DNA from: Pedobacter sp. PF22-3
GTDB lineage: Bacteria > Bacteroidota > Bacteroidia > Sphingobacteriales > Sphingobacteriaceae
Direction of reading: 5' to 3'
NCBI RefSeq assembly: GCF_026239555.1
Contig: NZ_JAPIVP010000001.1
Location: 664,008 to 728,007, forward strand
Length of the DNA: 64,000 nt
The position numbers and the translations under genes were made by a program. The stretch's first letter is position 1. Every line of letters begins with the position of its first letter. Shown one piece after another: positions 1-9,044 of the stretch. Below the pieces are notes generated by a model, which did no database searches, was not told the DNA's origin, and saw only the letters and a list, made by a program, of their open reading frames with translations.

Positions 1-359
1 AATATTGCTGAATCTACATTTTTATAATTTTCTGTCCAGGTTTCTCCTCCATCAACGGTTTTTAAGATATAAGCTGGCGATGCAATGCCTACAATAATAG
101 CCTGTTTATCATCGAAAGCTTCAATATCCCTGAAATCGATTTTTCCGTAACCTTTCGGGTTTACCCATTTCCAGGTGATACCGCCATCAATGGTTTTACC
201 AACTGCTCCATTACTCCCGCTTACCCAGGTAACCTGATCGGATACCACACTTAATCCGCGTAAGCTGGTTTTGGTATGCTCATTTAAAGGTTTTATGGAA
301 TACGACTGCGCGGTGCAAAAAAAAGGTGCCAATAAAAGGCACCATAAAATTTTCTTCAT
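1..359 (-). CDS. Ycf48/BNR-repeat secreted protein (C-terminus outside window)
   Basis: The first 119 codons run off the left edge of the window. The start is an ATG followed by a signal peptide (MKKILWCLLLAPFFCTAQ) ending in a plausible cleavage site. Behind it are repeats with the motif T(V/I)DGG.TW (TIDGGITWKW and TVDGGETWTE). This motif is typical of BNR/Ycf48-like beta-propeller blades found in sialidase-fold and photosystem-assembly-like proteins. Bacteroidota carry many exported propellers of this kind with no known substrate. It lies only 7 nt downstream of the DUF2147 gene, so the two are probably co-transcribed. The exact role is unknown. Confidence 0.75.
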   Translation of the reverse strand, partial: MKKILWCLLLAPFFCTAQSYSIKPLNEHTKTSLRGLSVVSDQVTWVSGSNGAVGKTIDGGITWKWVNPKGYGKIDFRDIEAFDDKQAIIVGIASPAYILKTVDGGETWTENYKNVDSAI

Positions 360-366
360 TTATAAA

Positions 367-798
367 TTATTTTACCCGTCTAAAAGTTTCAGATCGTCCT
401 AAAAGTGAAATACCTACATATCCGCGGATATTTAGCACATCAACACTTTTTAAGCTCATATTACAGCTATACGTTTTACCACTTTTAGGATCATAAATAG
501 TCCCATCAGTCCATTTGCCATCATCATAAACAAAATTCTTTAATATTTCCAGATTTAACAAAGGACGCTTTTGCAGACTTGCGTCAGGATTTTTAACATC
601 CAATTTTGGCTTACCGTTTATGTTTGGCTCTTTTATCCAGGCCAGTTTACCATAGAATTTATCACCTTTTTTGTAGATTTCTATTTGTCCTTCGCCTGAT
701 GGATTAAGCCACTTGCCTACAATTGCATCTTTGTTCTGCGCAAAAGCAGAAAATGATATAGCTACAAAGAGTAGCATTAAAAATGGGAATTTTCTCAT
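367..798 (-). CDS. DUF2147 family secreted protein
   Basis: A 143-residue protein with a clear signal peptide (cleavage near ISFSAFAQ, residue 21). The mature part opens with IVGKWLNPSGEGQIEIYK and has the KRPLLNLEILKNF and DGKWTDGTIYDPKSGKTYSC stretches that mark the DUF2147 family. These small periplasmic or outer-membrane-facing beta-rich domains are common in Bacteroidota and Proteobacteria. The function is not established. It is the first gene of a likely two-gene unit with the BNR-repeat gene just downstream. Length matches the family, so it looks intact. Confidence 0.85.
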   Translation of the reverse strand: MRKFPFLMLLFVAISFSAFAQNKDAIVGKWLNPSGEGQIEIYKKGDKFYGKLAWIKEPNINGKPKLDVKNPDASLQKRPLLNLEILKNFVYDDGKWTDGTIYDPKSGKTYSCNMSLKSVDVLNIRGYVGISLLGRSETFRRVK

Positions 799-900
799 AT
801 TTTTTTTTATTTCTAGTTAGTTTTTAAAGATAATCATTACACCTTATATCGAAACACTAAATAAAGAGAAAAAGTATGAGAATTCTTAAAAATTTGAAAA

Positions 901-1281
901 TTACTTTGAAACAATGGGCAGATACTTTGCGCGATAGGCATAAAACAGGAATAAATTAAATAAAAGCATTGCGCCAACCAGAGGTAAATCCTTAGGACCT
1001 AAAAACGCATGATACAGGAAAATGTTAAGTGTAACCGGAAAAATGATCAGTGCAGCCAATGGCGCAGTACGGTTAATAAGCAAGAGTATTCCACCTATTA
1101 ACTCTGTGGCTTTAATTAAAGGCATTAAATAAACAGATGCCATTACGCCCGACATAAATGTGGTTTGAGCTGCCGACATTGATGGCGCTTCTTTAGGCAT
1201 CATATTAAAGAAAAAGCTAACAGAAGCAAACAGATACATGGCGGCCAAAAGCACGCGCACAACAATTACTGCAATTTTCAT
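901..1281 (-). CDS. DoxX-like membrane protein
   Basis: A 126-residue protein with four predicted membrane helices (about residues 5-25, 45-67, 72-92 and 100-118). Its layout and the LIKATELIGGILLLINR segment fit the DoxX/DoxD-like family. DoxX proteins are small membrane subunits linked to thiol or quinone redox chemistry in a few organisms; most Bacteroidota copies are uncharacterised. It stands alone with about 100-nt gaps on each side, but points the same way as the VOC and DUF1579 genes upstream. Whether these form one transcript cannot be told because the 326-nt gap before it may hold its own promoter. Confidence 0.75.
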   Translation of the reverse strand: MKIAVIVVRVLLAAMYLFASVSFFFNMMPKEAPSMSAAQTTFMSGVMASVYLMPLIKATELIGGILLLINRTAPLAALIIFPVTLNIFLYHAFLGPKDLPLVGAMLLFNLFLFYAYRAKYLPIVSK

Positions 1282-1607
1282 ATTTAATTGGTTTTGGTTT
1301 ATATATTAAAAATAATAAAATTTATCGGTTAATTAGTTTATTCAAATTCGTTAACTGGTTAATAGATAGTAAACGCGGAACTTTAAATCGCCTGTTTTGT
1401 TAATGCTTTGACAACCAAAATTTTATATATAAATAACTTGTAATAACTACTAAAAACCTTAACTTCTTAATGGTCTAATTATGTATAGTTGATCTTTAAT
1501 TGGTAGATCAATCATTGGTTCTTGATAATTAATGATTGGTAATTGATCATTATTCTATTGGCAATTTTGGACTAAGGACTAACGACTACGGACTTTGGAC
1601 TCCCGAC
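1282..1607. other. Gene-free AT-rich spacer with short degenerate repeats
   Basis: No convincing reading frame was found. The stretch holds TTAAC-type heptads (GGTTAATTAG and CGTTAACTGGTTAATAG at about 1326-1366), an AT-rich area with overlapping TTGATNA/TNATCAA palindromes (about 1490-1560), and a run of GGACT/CGACT units at 1569-1605. It probably contains the DoxX promoter, but no clear -33/-7 pair is visible. Confidence 0.5.
1569..1605. repeat. Degenerate tandem GGACT-type short repeat
   Basis: Units of the form GGACT(A/T)N recur five or six times (GGACTAA, GGACTAA, CGACTAC, GGACTTT, GGACTCC) with roughly 7-bp periodicity, just downstream of the VOC gene stop. It is non-coding and looks like a decayed simple-sequence array. 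Confidence 0.5.
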
Positions 1608-2024
1608 CTACTTGTAATCATAATTCACCATCCATTGAATACCGAATTTATCAGTAGTCATACCAAAAAGTGCATTCCAAAAGGTTTTTTCTAGCGCCAT
1701 AGTTATGGTACCTCCTGTTGATAAACGATCAAATAAACGTTTGGCTTCCTCTTCGCTGGCCGCATCAACCGAAAGTGAAACACCCGAACCAAATGTTGCT
1801 GACGGCATTGGATTGGTTATATCGGTACCCATTAAAATATTGCCCCCAATAGGTAAAGCAATGTGCATCAATTTTTCCTGATCGCTCATAGGCATGCCTT
1901 CACATCCTGGAGAATCTTTATAACGCTGCACTACCAAAAATTCGCCGCCAAAAACTGACTTGTAAAAGTTGAATGCTTCTTCGGTGTTTCCGTTAAAATT
2001 TAAATACGTGTTAAGTGTTGCCAT
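1608..2024 (-). CDS. VOC family protein (PhnB-like)
   Basis: A 138-residue protein beginning MATLNTYLNFNGNTEEAFNF, the standard opening of PhnB/3-demethylubiquinone-methyltransferase-like members of the vicinal-oxygen-chelate superfamily. Further family marks are FYKSVFGGEF, LMHIALPIGGNILMGTD and the C-terminal WNALFGMTTDKFGIQWMVN. VOC folds bind a metal and act on glyoxal-type adducts or bind small drugs; PhnB-like members mostly lack a proven substrate. Length is normal. Its neighbours (DoxX, DUF1579 and a GlxA-type regulator) form a common Bacteroidota grouping of small stress proteins, but a shared function is inference. Confidence 0.85.
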   Translation of the reverse strand: MATLNTYLNFNGNTEEAFNFYKSVFGGEFLVVQRYKDSPGCEGMPMSDQEKLMHIALPIGGNILMGTDITNPMPSATFGSGVSLSVDAASEEEAKRLFDRLSTGGTITMALEKTFWNALFGMTTDKFGIQWMVNYDYK

Positions 2025-2096
2025 TTTTTTTTGTTTTTATCCCTTTAGGACTGGTTGTTATTATTTAGTTTCTATTATATTCTTGTTAAGAAGGTC

Positions 2097-2155
2097 GTCA
2101 TCCTGAACTTGTTCCAGAATCTATTTAGCTAAGATGCTGAAACAAGTTCAGCAAA
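2097..2155. repeat. Inverted-repeat element (TCCTGAACTTGTT type)
   Basis: The left arm GTCATCCTGAACTTGTTCCA and right arm CTGAAACAAGTTCAGCA are imperfect inverted copies around a short AT-rich loop, giving a hairpin between the DUF1579 stop and the VOC start. The sequence style (GTCATCCTGA...) is that of dispersed palindromic elements in Bacteroidota genomes. It may also weaken read-through between the two genes. Confidence 0.55.
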
Positions 2156-2158
2156 ACT

Positions 2159-2572
2159 TTACAAGGGAATTCTCGTCAACTTTATATCCATCCACTGCAC
2201 CCAGTTTTTACCATCAAATTGTTCCCATGTGCCTTCAATGGTATGGGTTTTAAAATTTCCATTAAATCTTTCGGCATCAGCAAATATTAAAATGATATCA
2301 TTATAAATTTTAAGGGTGGATATTGAAATACGCCCCTCATTATCGAAAGATTGCGATCGGAAGACATCATCCATATCATCATAGTGTGTAATCTCTATTG
2401 ATCGGATAGTTTTATTTCCAAACATCACATCAACCTGATGTTTTAAGAAAAAGCCACCATCAACCCACTCGTAACTACCTGTTCCTGCAATTACATCACC
2501 TGATTTTGTTAAACCTTCTGTTTTCCATTTGCCGATATATGGATTTAATAGGTCAAGCTTGTTGTTTCTCAT
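2159..2572 (-). CDS. DUF1579-like lipocalin-type protein
   Basis: A 137-residue cytosolic protein. The N-terminus LLNPYIGKWKTEG and the later GSYEWVDGGFFLKHQVDV and IEGTWEQFDGKNW stretches match small beta-barrel proteins of the DUF1579 type, which resemble lipocalin or nitrobindin folds. The W residues in GKWKTEG and GTWEQFDG are the conserved strand starts. No ligand or catalytic residue can be named. It is monocistronic or leads the small group on the minus strand, divergent from the GlxA-type regulator. Confidence 0.65.
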   Translation of the reverse strand: MRNNKLDLLNPYIGKWKTEGLTKSGDVIAGTGSYEWVDGGFFLKHQVDVMFGNKTIRSIEITHYDDMDDVFRSQSFDNEGRISISTLKIYNDIILIFADAERFNGNFKTHTIEGTWEQFDGKNWVQWMDIKLTRIPL

Positions 2573-2904
2573 AAATTTATACTCATGTTTACATTTTTCA
2601 TTGGCCTCTTATATCATCTCCTTTTCTATAACCTACTTGAAATTCATCTCTGCCCAATATAATGAGCTTTCGCTAGTTACTAAACCGACTATTTCAAATG
2701 ATAGGATTCCATCGGGGCATAACACGTTTTCTATGATTTTTTATCTGTAGCCATTTTATAGATTCCTGCAAGTATTATTCATTAGGTAATAACTTGAAAT
2801 AAAATTAATGATTAACTCAAATGAACATCATTGCCGTAGAAGTCAATCTTGAGGGGCATTTCAGACAAATTTCATATATTTACGATATCTAAATTTTTAA
2901 CCAG
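2573..2904. other. Divergent intergenic region, no gene recognised
   Basis: This region separates the minus-strand DUF1579 gene from the plus-strand regulator. A 73-codon open frame on the plus strand overlaps the DUF1579 gene and has hydrophobic, low-quality composition, so I do not call it. A possible -7-like TATATTTA lies near 2874, but without a matching -33 element. Confidence 0.4.
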
Positions 2905-3864
2905 ATGACGCAAGTGGGTGTTTTATTGCCGCAAAACTTCAGATTATTAAGCTTGGCGGCTATTTTAGATGTATTTGATACAGTGAATGGTTTTTATAAA
3001 AAGGATGGTATTGAAGCCCCATTCAACATTAGTTTAATTACCTTTGGCGATACTTATTATAATTTTAGTAAACATCCACGCATAAACCTAGAAGGCACAG
3101 GGCAGTTGGGGTTAGTTTTGGTTCCATCTTTTGCCAGCCCTGATATAAAAGATTGCATCAACGCCAACAGCGGATACATCACATGGTTAAACAAACAATA
3201 TGCAGGAGGAGCAGAAATTGCTACCTTTTGTACCGGTGCTTTTTTACTTGCCGCATCCGGACTGCTAAATGGTAAAACTGCAACCACACATGTTGATGCC
3301 TGTTCTGCTTTTTCCACAGCTTTTCCTTTGGTTCATTTAAAGCCTGATAAAACGGTAACACAAGACGGCAGATTATTTACAAGCGGTGGCGCCACCTCTA
3401 CTTTTCATTTATTGCTGCATCTTTTACAGCTTCATTGTGGAAAAGATATGGCCATTAAGGTAGCCAAGATTTTCGCAATTGATATGGACCGCGTAACCCA
3501 GTCTTATTTTAGTACTTTCCAGCCTGTCCGTAATCATAACGACAGTATAGTTGCTTCCGCACAGGAAAAAATTGAAAATAATTATCAGGATGTTGCCACC
3601 ATTGAAGAGATGATTAAAGATATTCCTTCCAGCAGAAGAAATATTGTACGCCGCTTTAAGCAGGTAATTGGGATGACCCCTATTGAATATCTTCAGCAAA
3701 CCCGTATCGAAGCTGCGAAAAAATTACTGGAACAAACTGCACAACAAATGACAGAGGTTATTTATAATTCTGGTTACAACGATCCAAAAGCATTCAGAAA
3801 AGTATTTAGAAAATCTGTAGGGATGACACCAACCCAATACCGTGATAAATTCCAGCCAAAATAG
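2905..3864 (+). CDS. GlxA family transcriptional regulator (DJ-1/PfpI plus AraC HTH)
   Basis: A 319-residue two-domain regulator. Residues 1 to about 175 form a DJ-1/PfpI (class I glutamine amidotransferase-like) domain with the nucleophile-elbow cysteine at 109 in ATFCTGAFLLAASGLLNG and a following TTHVDA histidine. Residues about 215-315 are an AraC/XylS helix-turn-helix pair (SSRRNIVRRFKQVIGMTPIEY and GYNDPKAFRKVFRKSVGMTP). GlxA-type regulators bind DNA through the AraC half; the DJ-1 half is thought to sense a small molecule or redox state. The divergent small-protein genes (DUF1579, VOC, DoxX) are plausible targets, by position only. Confidence 0.9.
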   Translation: MTQVGVLLPQNFRLLSLAAILDVFDTVNGFYKKDGIEAPFNISLITFGDTYYNFSKHPRINLEGTGQLGLVLVPSFASPDIKDCINANSGYITWLNKQYAGGAEIATFCTGAFLLAASGLLNGKTATTHVDACSAFSTAFPLVHLKPDKTVTQDGRLFTSGGATSTFHLLLHLLQLHCGKDMAIKVAKIFAIDMDRVTQSYFSTFQPVRNHNDSIVASAQEKIENNYQDVATIEEMIKDIPSSRRNIVRRFKQVIGMTPIEYLQQTRIEAAKKLLEQTAQQMTEVIYNSGYNDPKAFRKVFRKSVGMTPTQYRDKFQPK

Positions 3865-4032
3865 ATAAATGATTAAAAAATAAAAGCACAAACAACCAAG
3901 TATAAAAACTAAATAAATAGTTTTCAACATACAAAATCCAAAATGTTAATAATTAACATAAAATTAATGCACTATAATGGCATTTTAAGGATAACTTAAC
4001 GTTATAATTATACTAACCAAATAACAAACATT

Positions 4033-4143
4033 ATGAGCACATTCCTTTTAGTTACAGCGGTATTTTATATTATTTCTTTTGGATTAATGTTGTACTGTTA
4101 TTTCTCCGCTGAGCAGATTCCCAGCGATGATGAAAAATTTTAA
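4033..4143 (+). CDS. Small single-span membrane protein (36 aa)
   Basis: An ATG-started frame of 36 codons ending in TAA encodes MSTFLLVTAVFYIISFGLML followed by a short acidic tail (SAEQIPSDDEKF). One membrane helix of about 20 residues and an acidic, soluble C-terminus give the composition of a real small membrane protein rather than chance AT-rich DNA. It lies alone in an otherwise gene-free 395-nt stretch. No family is recognised. Confidence 0.5.
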   Translation: MSTFLLVTAVFYIISFGLMLYCYFSAEQIPSDDEKF

Positions 4144-4259
4144 TCAGTTCTTTTCCGTCATCAAAATTAACGTCTCCCTTCAAGTTAAAACATCAACCTT
4201 TTAGAGAAACTTATGAAGTATCACCACCAAATCTGCATTTAAGATTTATTGCAATAATC

Positions 4260-4472
4260 CTATTTATTGGCTATCCATTTAATTAAATAGGGAGCAGTTC
4301 CTGTATACCATAAAACTGCAGCAATTAAAAATATAGCAATGAGAATCCATAAAATCGGCCATCCTTCAAATTTGTGTTTGGAGCTAGTCGTATAAGGATC
4401 ATTAAGGTTATTATGGTCATTGTCCATCCATTCACCTTTTTCTTTTGGTTTCGGATTAGAGGTATCGCTCAT
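4260..4472 (-). CDS. Small membrane protein (70 aa), unknown
   Basis: A 70-residue frame with a charged, proline-rich N-terminal half (SDTSNPKPKEKGEWMDNDHN) and one C-terminal membrane helix (about residues 40-60, WPILWILIAIFLIAAVLWY). The two-part architecture and codon use look genuine. The orientation is probably N-in with the acidic part in the cytoplasm. It sits between the GlxA-type regulator and the AraC regulator with no operon partner. The function is unknown. Confidence 0.6.
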   Translation of the reverse strand: MSDTSNPKPKEKGEWMDNDHNNLNDPYTTSSKHKFEGWPILWILIAIFLIAAVLWYTGTAPYLIKWIANK

Positions 4473-4679
4473 AAAATATTTGGTTAGTGTACAAATTTAA
4501 GCTATAAACGCATAATATCAAAAATAAGTTTTAACATACCTTTCTATTGAGATCAATCAAAAGCAAAAACATTATTTAAAGATGCACAAAACAAGATAAT
4601 GTATTCAACGTTGAAAGCTTTGCAAATATTTTCAAGAAAGATTGTTAATGTTTAAAATCGAATTCATTAACAGATATTA

Positions 4680-5546
4680 TTACTTAGAAAAAGCCTGCTG
4701 ATATTTTAATGGGGTTTTACCCGTTATTTCCCTAAAATATTTATGAAAGCTGGTAAAATTGTAAAACCCACAATCATAGCAGATTTCTTTTACGGTCAGG
4801 TTATTCTCAATCAATAATTTACAGGCCTGCCCTACTCTAATCTCATTCAGAAACTGTGTATAGGTTTTCCTACTTTTGGTTTTAAAGAATTTACAAAACG
4901 AATTGGGGCTAATTTTAGCTACTGCAGCAATTTCCTTGAGTTCAATCTTATTCTTGTAATTGCTAATGGTATAATTATAAATAGATTGGATCCGGTCTTT
5001 TTCGTTCTCCAAAAAGTTTGGTTTAAAACCTAATGAAACCAATGTGCTTCGTTCTTCGCAATTGGCTATTTCTGTTAATACTTCGAGTATCTTTATAATC
5101 CGCATTGTCCCTGTTGCGGTAATAATCTGCGGCATTAAGCCAGCAATTTTTTCTTTTGAAAATCCATGCAGCTGAATTCCCTGGGTTGATTGGAGCAAAA
5201 CTTTTTTAAGTTCCTGATTTTCGGGAAGATCGAGAAAATCCCTTCCTAAAAAATCTGCTTTAAAATGAATCACATAAACATCAACCGGCTCACAATCTTT
5301 TCCATCAAAAAATTCCGGATCAAAACGCCAGTAATGTGGCAGATTGCTCCCCAGTAAAACCACATCACCCTCCTTAAAATTTTTAATGCTATCGCCAATA
5401 AACTGAGTGCCTCTGCCTTTTTTGATGTAGATCAATTCTAACGCAGAATGGTAATGCCAACGGTTATTTACATCGGGCATAACATCTCTTCGGGCGCTAA
5501 AAGAATCTACAGAATTGGTAGATACGTTGAGTAAATGCGGTTTCAT
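4680..5546 (-). CDS. AraC family transcriptional regulator (cupin plus HTH)
   Basis: I start at the ATG giving MKPHLLNVSTNSVDSFSARR (288 residues); an upstream alternative would add ten residues with no support. The N-terminal half is a cupin sensor domain (WHYHSALELIYIKKGRGTQF and FKEGDVVLLGSNLPHYWRF). The last 100 residues hold two helix-turn-helix motifs (EIAAVAKISPNSFCKFFK and ICYDCGFYNFTSFHKYFREI) with the family's TGKTPLKYQ tail. It is divergent from the FucP-UxaA-SDR genes, so it most likely controls that sugar operon in response to its sugar or a breakdown product. Confidence 0.88.
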   Translation of the reverse strand: MKPHLLNVSTNSVDSFSARRDVMPDVNNRWHYHSALELIYIKKGRGTQFIGDSIKNFKEGDVVLLGSNLPHYWRFDPEFFDGKDCEPVDVYVIHFKADFLGRDFLDLPENQELKKVLLQSTQGIQLHGFSKEKIAGLMPQIITATGTMRIIKILEVLTEIANCEERSTLVSLGFKPNFLENEKDRIQSIYNYTISNYKNKIELKEIAAVAKISPNSFCKFFKTKSRKTYTQFLNEIRVGQACKLLIENNLTVKEICYDCGFYNFTSFHKYFREITGKTPLKYQQAFSK

Positions 5547-5717
5547 AAAATCTTTAAAAATCAATCTAATATGCAAATTTAATTTATAATGTAAAAAATC
5601 AAGCCAATATCATTTAATAATTAGATGATAAAGTTAAATTTTAATTAAAGCTGAACGGTTTAATTTGTAAAGCTGCAATTCATCCGAAACCTTATACGAA
5701 AGTTGGATTATTTACGC

Positions 5718-5750
5718 TTTGTTATATAGACAAATTGTATGCTAAATTTG
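5718..5750 (+). promoter_or_regulatory. Bacteroidota-type promoter of the fucP operon
   Basis: TTTG at 5718-5721 and TAAATTTG at 5743-5750 are separated by 21 nt, close to the TTTG / TAnnTTTG consensus of the Bacteroidota primary sigma factor. A transcript would start near 5757, leaving about 140 nt of leader before the transporter start. That leader contains no recognised riboswitch. Confidence 0.6.
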
Positions 5751-5896
5751 CCCTTACCACCACCGCGTGGTTAGAAAAAACTGGCCTGGTCTTCATCCAT
5801 CTACCTACTGTTGGTAGTTAATGCCTGAGGTTTCCAGAAGTTTAACTATTTTTATTTTAGCAACACTTGCTTAAACCATTTTATAACCAAATAAAC

Positions 5897-7207
5897 ATGA
5901 GCCAAATTACACCTGCAAACTTTAAAGTATCCGATCAACCAAACAATGGCAAAGGATATCTATTCCCCTTAATTTTAGTTACCAGCCTATTTTTCTTCTG
6001 GGGTTTTGTCCACAACCTCGATCCGATATTGATTCCACATTTACGTAAAGCCTTTCAGCTGAATGTTTTCGAATCAACCCTGGTCGATTCATCTGTTTTT
6101 ATCGCTTATTTTTTATTGGCGTTACCTGCAGGCTACATCATGCGCAAATATGGCTATAAAAGCGGTATTATATTAGGGCTCGTTTTATTCGCCGTTGGCT
6201 GTTTATTATTTATACCCGCGGCCAATACTGCGCAATATGTATTTTTCTTAGGTGCACTTTTTATCATCGCCTGTGGTTTAACCTTTCTGGAAACAGCCGC
6301 AAATCCTTATGTTACTGTTTTGGGGCCACCAGAAACTGCCACACAGCGCTTAAATTTCTCTCAATCTTTTAATGGTTTTGCCGCTTTTTTAGCCCCTGTA
6401 CTCGGAGGTAAATTTATTTTTACCGAAGTAAAATATACCGACGCCCAATTGGCAAAAATGCTGCCTTTAGAAAAACAGGCTTATATGCTCGAAGAAGCAT
6501 CGACCGTAAAAGCACCGTATTTAATTTTAGGTATCCTGATTATTGTAGTAGCTATTCTATTCATTTTCACTAAACTGCCTGATATCAAGGAAGAAGAAAA
6601 TGTTCAGGAAAAAAGCAGTTTTCGCCATGTATTAGGCCATAGCCATTTGCGCTGGGGAATTATTGGTCAGTTTTTTTATGTAGGCGCCCAGGTTTGCGTA
6701 TTAAGTTTATTCATCAGTTTCGTAACCTCATCAGCGGGTATTAGCCAGGATGAAGCCAAATGGTACGCTGGTGCAGCAGGCTTGGCTTTTATGATTGGCA
6801 GGTTTGTTGGTACCGTGTTTATGAAATTTGTAGCGCCACATAAACTATTGATGCTGTATGCATTAATTAGTGCTTTGCTTACACTTGTCTCTATTTTTGG
6901 AAGCGGAATGATTACTGTTTACGCATTAATTGGCGTTGCATTTTTTATGTCGATCATGTTTCCAACCATATTCTCGTTAGGCATAGCAGGCTTGGGTAAA
7001 GATACAAAACTGGGTTCGTCATTAATTGTAATGTCTATTGTGGGTGGTGCATTTTTACCTCCGGTTTTAGGCCTTATATCAGACGCTACCCATAACATCC
7101 AATATGGATACCTGGTGCCTTTTGTATGCTTTTTAGTGGTTTTCTACTTTGGCTGGAAAGGATGGAAACCCAACCATATCGAAAAAGAAATAAGTTTAGA
7201 AGTATAA
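5897..7207 (+). CDS. Sugar MFS transporter, FucP family
   Basis: From the ATG giving MSQITPANFK the protein is 436 residues with about twelve membrane helices, the normal size for FucP-type sugar:proton symporters. Recognisable marks are FFFWGFVHNLDPILIPHLRK in helix 1, ALPAGYIMRKYGYKSGIILG, the conserved FLETAANPYVTVLGPPETA, and RLNFSQSFNGFAAFLAPVLG. FucP relatives import L-fucose and similar sugars with protons across the inner membrane. A dehydratase gene follows 7 nt later and an SDR after that, so it should import the substrate of that pathway. The exact sugar cannot be read from sequence. Confidence 0.88.
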   Translation: MSQITPANFKVSDQPNNGKGYLFPLILVTSLFFFWGFVHNLDPILIPHLRKAFQLNVFESTLVDSSVFIAYFLLALPAGYIMRKYGYKSGIILGLVLFAVGCLLFIPAANTAQYVFFLGALFIIACGLTFLETAANPYVTVLGPPETATQRLNFSQSFNGFAAFLAPVLGGKFIFTEVKYTDAQLAKMLPLEKQAYMLEEASTVKAPYLILGILIIVVAILFIFTKLPDIKEEENVQEKSSFRHVLGHSHLRWGIIGQFFYVGAQVCVLSLFISFVTSSAGISQDEAKWYAGAAGLAFMIGRFVGTVFMKFVAPHKLLMLYALISALLTLVSIFGSGMITVYALIGVAFFMSIMFPTIFSLGIAGLGKDTKLGSSLIVMSIVGGAFLPPVLGLISDATHNIQYGYLVPFVCFLVVFYFGWKGWKPNHIEKEISLEV

Positions 7208-7214
7208 ATTGATA

Positions 7215-8852
7215 ATGAAAAAATTAGTCATCAAGATTAACAATGTTGATAACGTTTTAGTTGCGTTACAAGATTTACCAGCAGGCACTCCAATACTACA
7301 CGAAGGCAATACTTACGTTACTGTTGATGAAATTCCGGCCAAGCACAAATTTTTTATGCAGGATATGAAAGCTGGCGATGAAGTTATGATGTATGGCGTT
7401 TTGGTTGGAAAAGTGCAGTTTAGTGTAAAAGCAGGCATGCGGATGAACGTAGATAATACCAAACATGCCGCAGAACCATTTGCTTTTCGCAGTGTTCATT
7501 ACAATTGGGTAGCCCCTGATGTGAGCAAATATGCCAACCGCAGTTTTAATGGTTATCACCGTAAAAATGGTGCAATAGGTACAGCAAACTACTGGTTGTT
7601 TATCCCTACTGTATTTTGCGAAAACAGAAATCTGGATATTATTAAAGAATCGCTATATAGTGAATTGGGTTATGCCGTAGATGATAAATACAAGTCTTAT
7701 ACCCACAAATTAGTTCAGGCTTTTGAACAAGGAGAAGACATTAATAAGATTAGTTTTGAACCTAAAGTAAATCAGGCCAACCGTACTTTTAAAAATGTAA
7801 ACGGAATTAAATTCCTGACGCATAATGGTGGATGTGGTGGAACACGACAGGATTCGGACACCTTAAGCAAACTATTGGCGGCTTATGCCCACCACCCAAA
7901 TGTAGCAGGTATAACGGTTTTAAGTTTGGGCTGCCAGCATTTACAGGTAGCGGATTTTAAACGCGATCTTTTTGCACTGGATCCTGATTTTGAGAAACCA
8001 CTTTTAATTTTTGAGCAACAAAAAGCACAAAGTGAAGAACAATTGATTCAAAACGCAATCCGCAGTACTTTTGAAGGATTGATGTTTATTAATAAACAAG
8101 AACGTGCAGCGGCGCCACTCAGCAAAATGTGTGTAGGGGTTAAATGCGGCGGTAGCGATGGTTTCAGCGGTATTTCTGCCAACCCAGCGGTTGGTTATTG
8201 TGCCGATTTGTTGGTAGCATTAGGCGCAAAGGTTTTATTGGCAGAGTTCCCCGAACTTTGCGGTGTAGAGCAGGAAATGATTGATAGATCTGTTGATCAG
8301 TCAACAGCTGAAAAGTTTATCCGTTTAATGACGGAGTATGATGAACTGGCGCATAAAGTTGGATCCGGATTTTACATGAATCCTTCTCCGGGCAACATTA
8401 AAGATGGTTTAATTACCGATGCCATCAAATCAGCAGGTGCGGCACGTAAAGCTGGCTCCTCGCCTATTGTAGATGTTTTAGATTATACAGAACCTGCAAC
8501 AAAACCTGGCTTAAGTTTAGTCTGTACACCCGGAAATGATGTAGAAGCAACTACAGGTAAGGCAGCTGCCGGAGCAACGTTAATTTTATTCACTACAGGC
8601 TTAGGTACGCCAACAGGAAATCCGGTTTGTCCAACCATTAAAGTGGCCACCAATTCTGTTCTGGCCAAACGCATGAGTGATATTATCGATATTGATACCG
8701 GACCAGTAATTAATGGCGAAAAAACCATTAACGAAATGGGTGAAGATATATTGGAATACTGTATTAAAGTTGCCAGTGGCGAAGAAATACCAAAAGCCGT
8801 ACAGCTTAATCAGGATGATTTTATCCCATGGAAAAGAGGGGTAAGCCTATAG
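7215..8852 (+). CDS. UxaA family dehydratase (altronate/galactarate/fuconate dehydratase type)
   Basis: The ATG at 7215 (MKKLVIKINNVDNVLVALQD) gives 545 residues; a TTG two codons earlier is less likely. Residues to about 90 form the SAF-type N-terminal domain; the rest is the UxaA/GarD dehydratase core. Metal-binding and active-site segments are GGCGGTRQDSD, SLGCQHLQ, CVGVKCGGSDGFSGISANPA and CTPGNDVEATTGKAAAG. The family removes water from sugar acids to give 2-keto-3-deoxy acids. With a FucP-type importer upstream and an SDR downstream, a substrate such as L-fuconate or altronate is plausible, but not decided by sequence. Confidence 0.85.
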   Translation: MKKLVIKINNVDNVLVALQDLPAGTPILHEGNTYVTVDEIPAKHKFFMQDMKAGDEVMMYGVLVGKVQFSVKAGMRMNVDNTKHAAEPFAFRSVHYNWVAPDVSKYANRSFNGYHRKNGAIGTANYWLFIPTVFCENRNLDIIKESLYSELGYAVDDKYKSYTHKLVQAFEQGEDINKISFEPKVNQANRTFKNVNGIKFLTHNGGCGGTRQDSDTLSKLLAAYAHHPNVAGITVLSLGCQHLQVADFKRDLFALDPDFEKPLLIFEQQKAQSEEQLIQNAIRSTFEGLMFINKQERAAAPLSKMCVGVKCGGSDGFSGISANPAVGYCADLLVALGAKVLLAEFPELCGVEQEMIDRSVDQSTAEKFIRLMTEYDELAHKVGSGFYMNPSPGNIKDGLITDAIKSAGAARKAGSSPIVDVLDYTEPATKPGLSLVCTPGNDVEATTGKAAAGATLILFTTGLGTPTGNPVCPTIKVATNSVLAKRMSDIIDIDTGPVINGEKTINEMGEDILEYCIKVASGEEIPKAVQLNQDDFIPWKRGVSL

Positions 8853-8865
8853 AACGAGGTAAGAT

Positions 8866-8893
8866 GTGAGATGGACGATGTGAGATGGAGGAC
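8866..8893. repeat. Tandem 14-bp repeat (GATGTGAGATGGA)
   Basis: Two adjacent near-identical 14-bp units, GATGTGAGATGGAC and GATGTGAGATGGAG, lie in the 192-nt spacer between the dehydratase and SDR genes. The rest of the spacer has no clear gene or terminator. The spacer is long for an operon, so the SDR may have its own promoter. Confidence 0.55.
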
Positions 8894-9044
8894 CTCAAAA
8901 TAAAAACTGTCATGAAGTCCAGACAGCTATGGAATAGCGTAATACAGAACGGGGGAAATCTAAATGGCTAAGTCCACCGCTATGCCCTATGCAAAAAGCA
9001 CTATGCTTAATTCATTAAATAACAAAATAAAAATATAACCAGAT

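Noticed and set aside
2529..2750. 73-codon plus-strand frame over the DUF1579 start
   Set aside because: Overlaps a supported gene in antisense and has a hydrophobic, AT-driven composition without a promoter.
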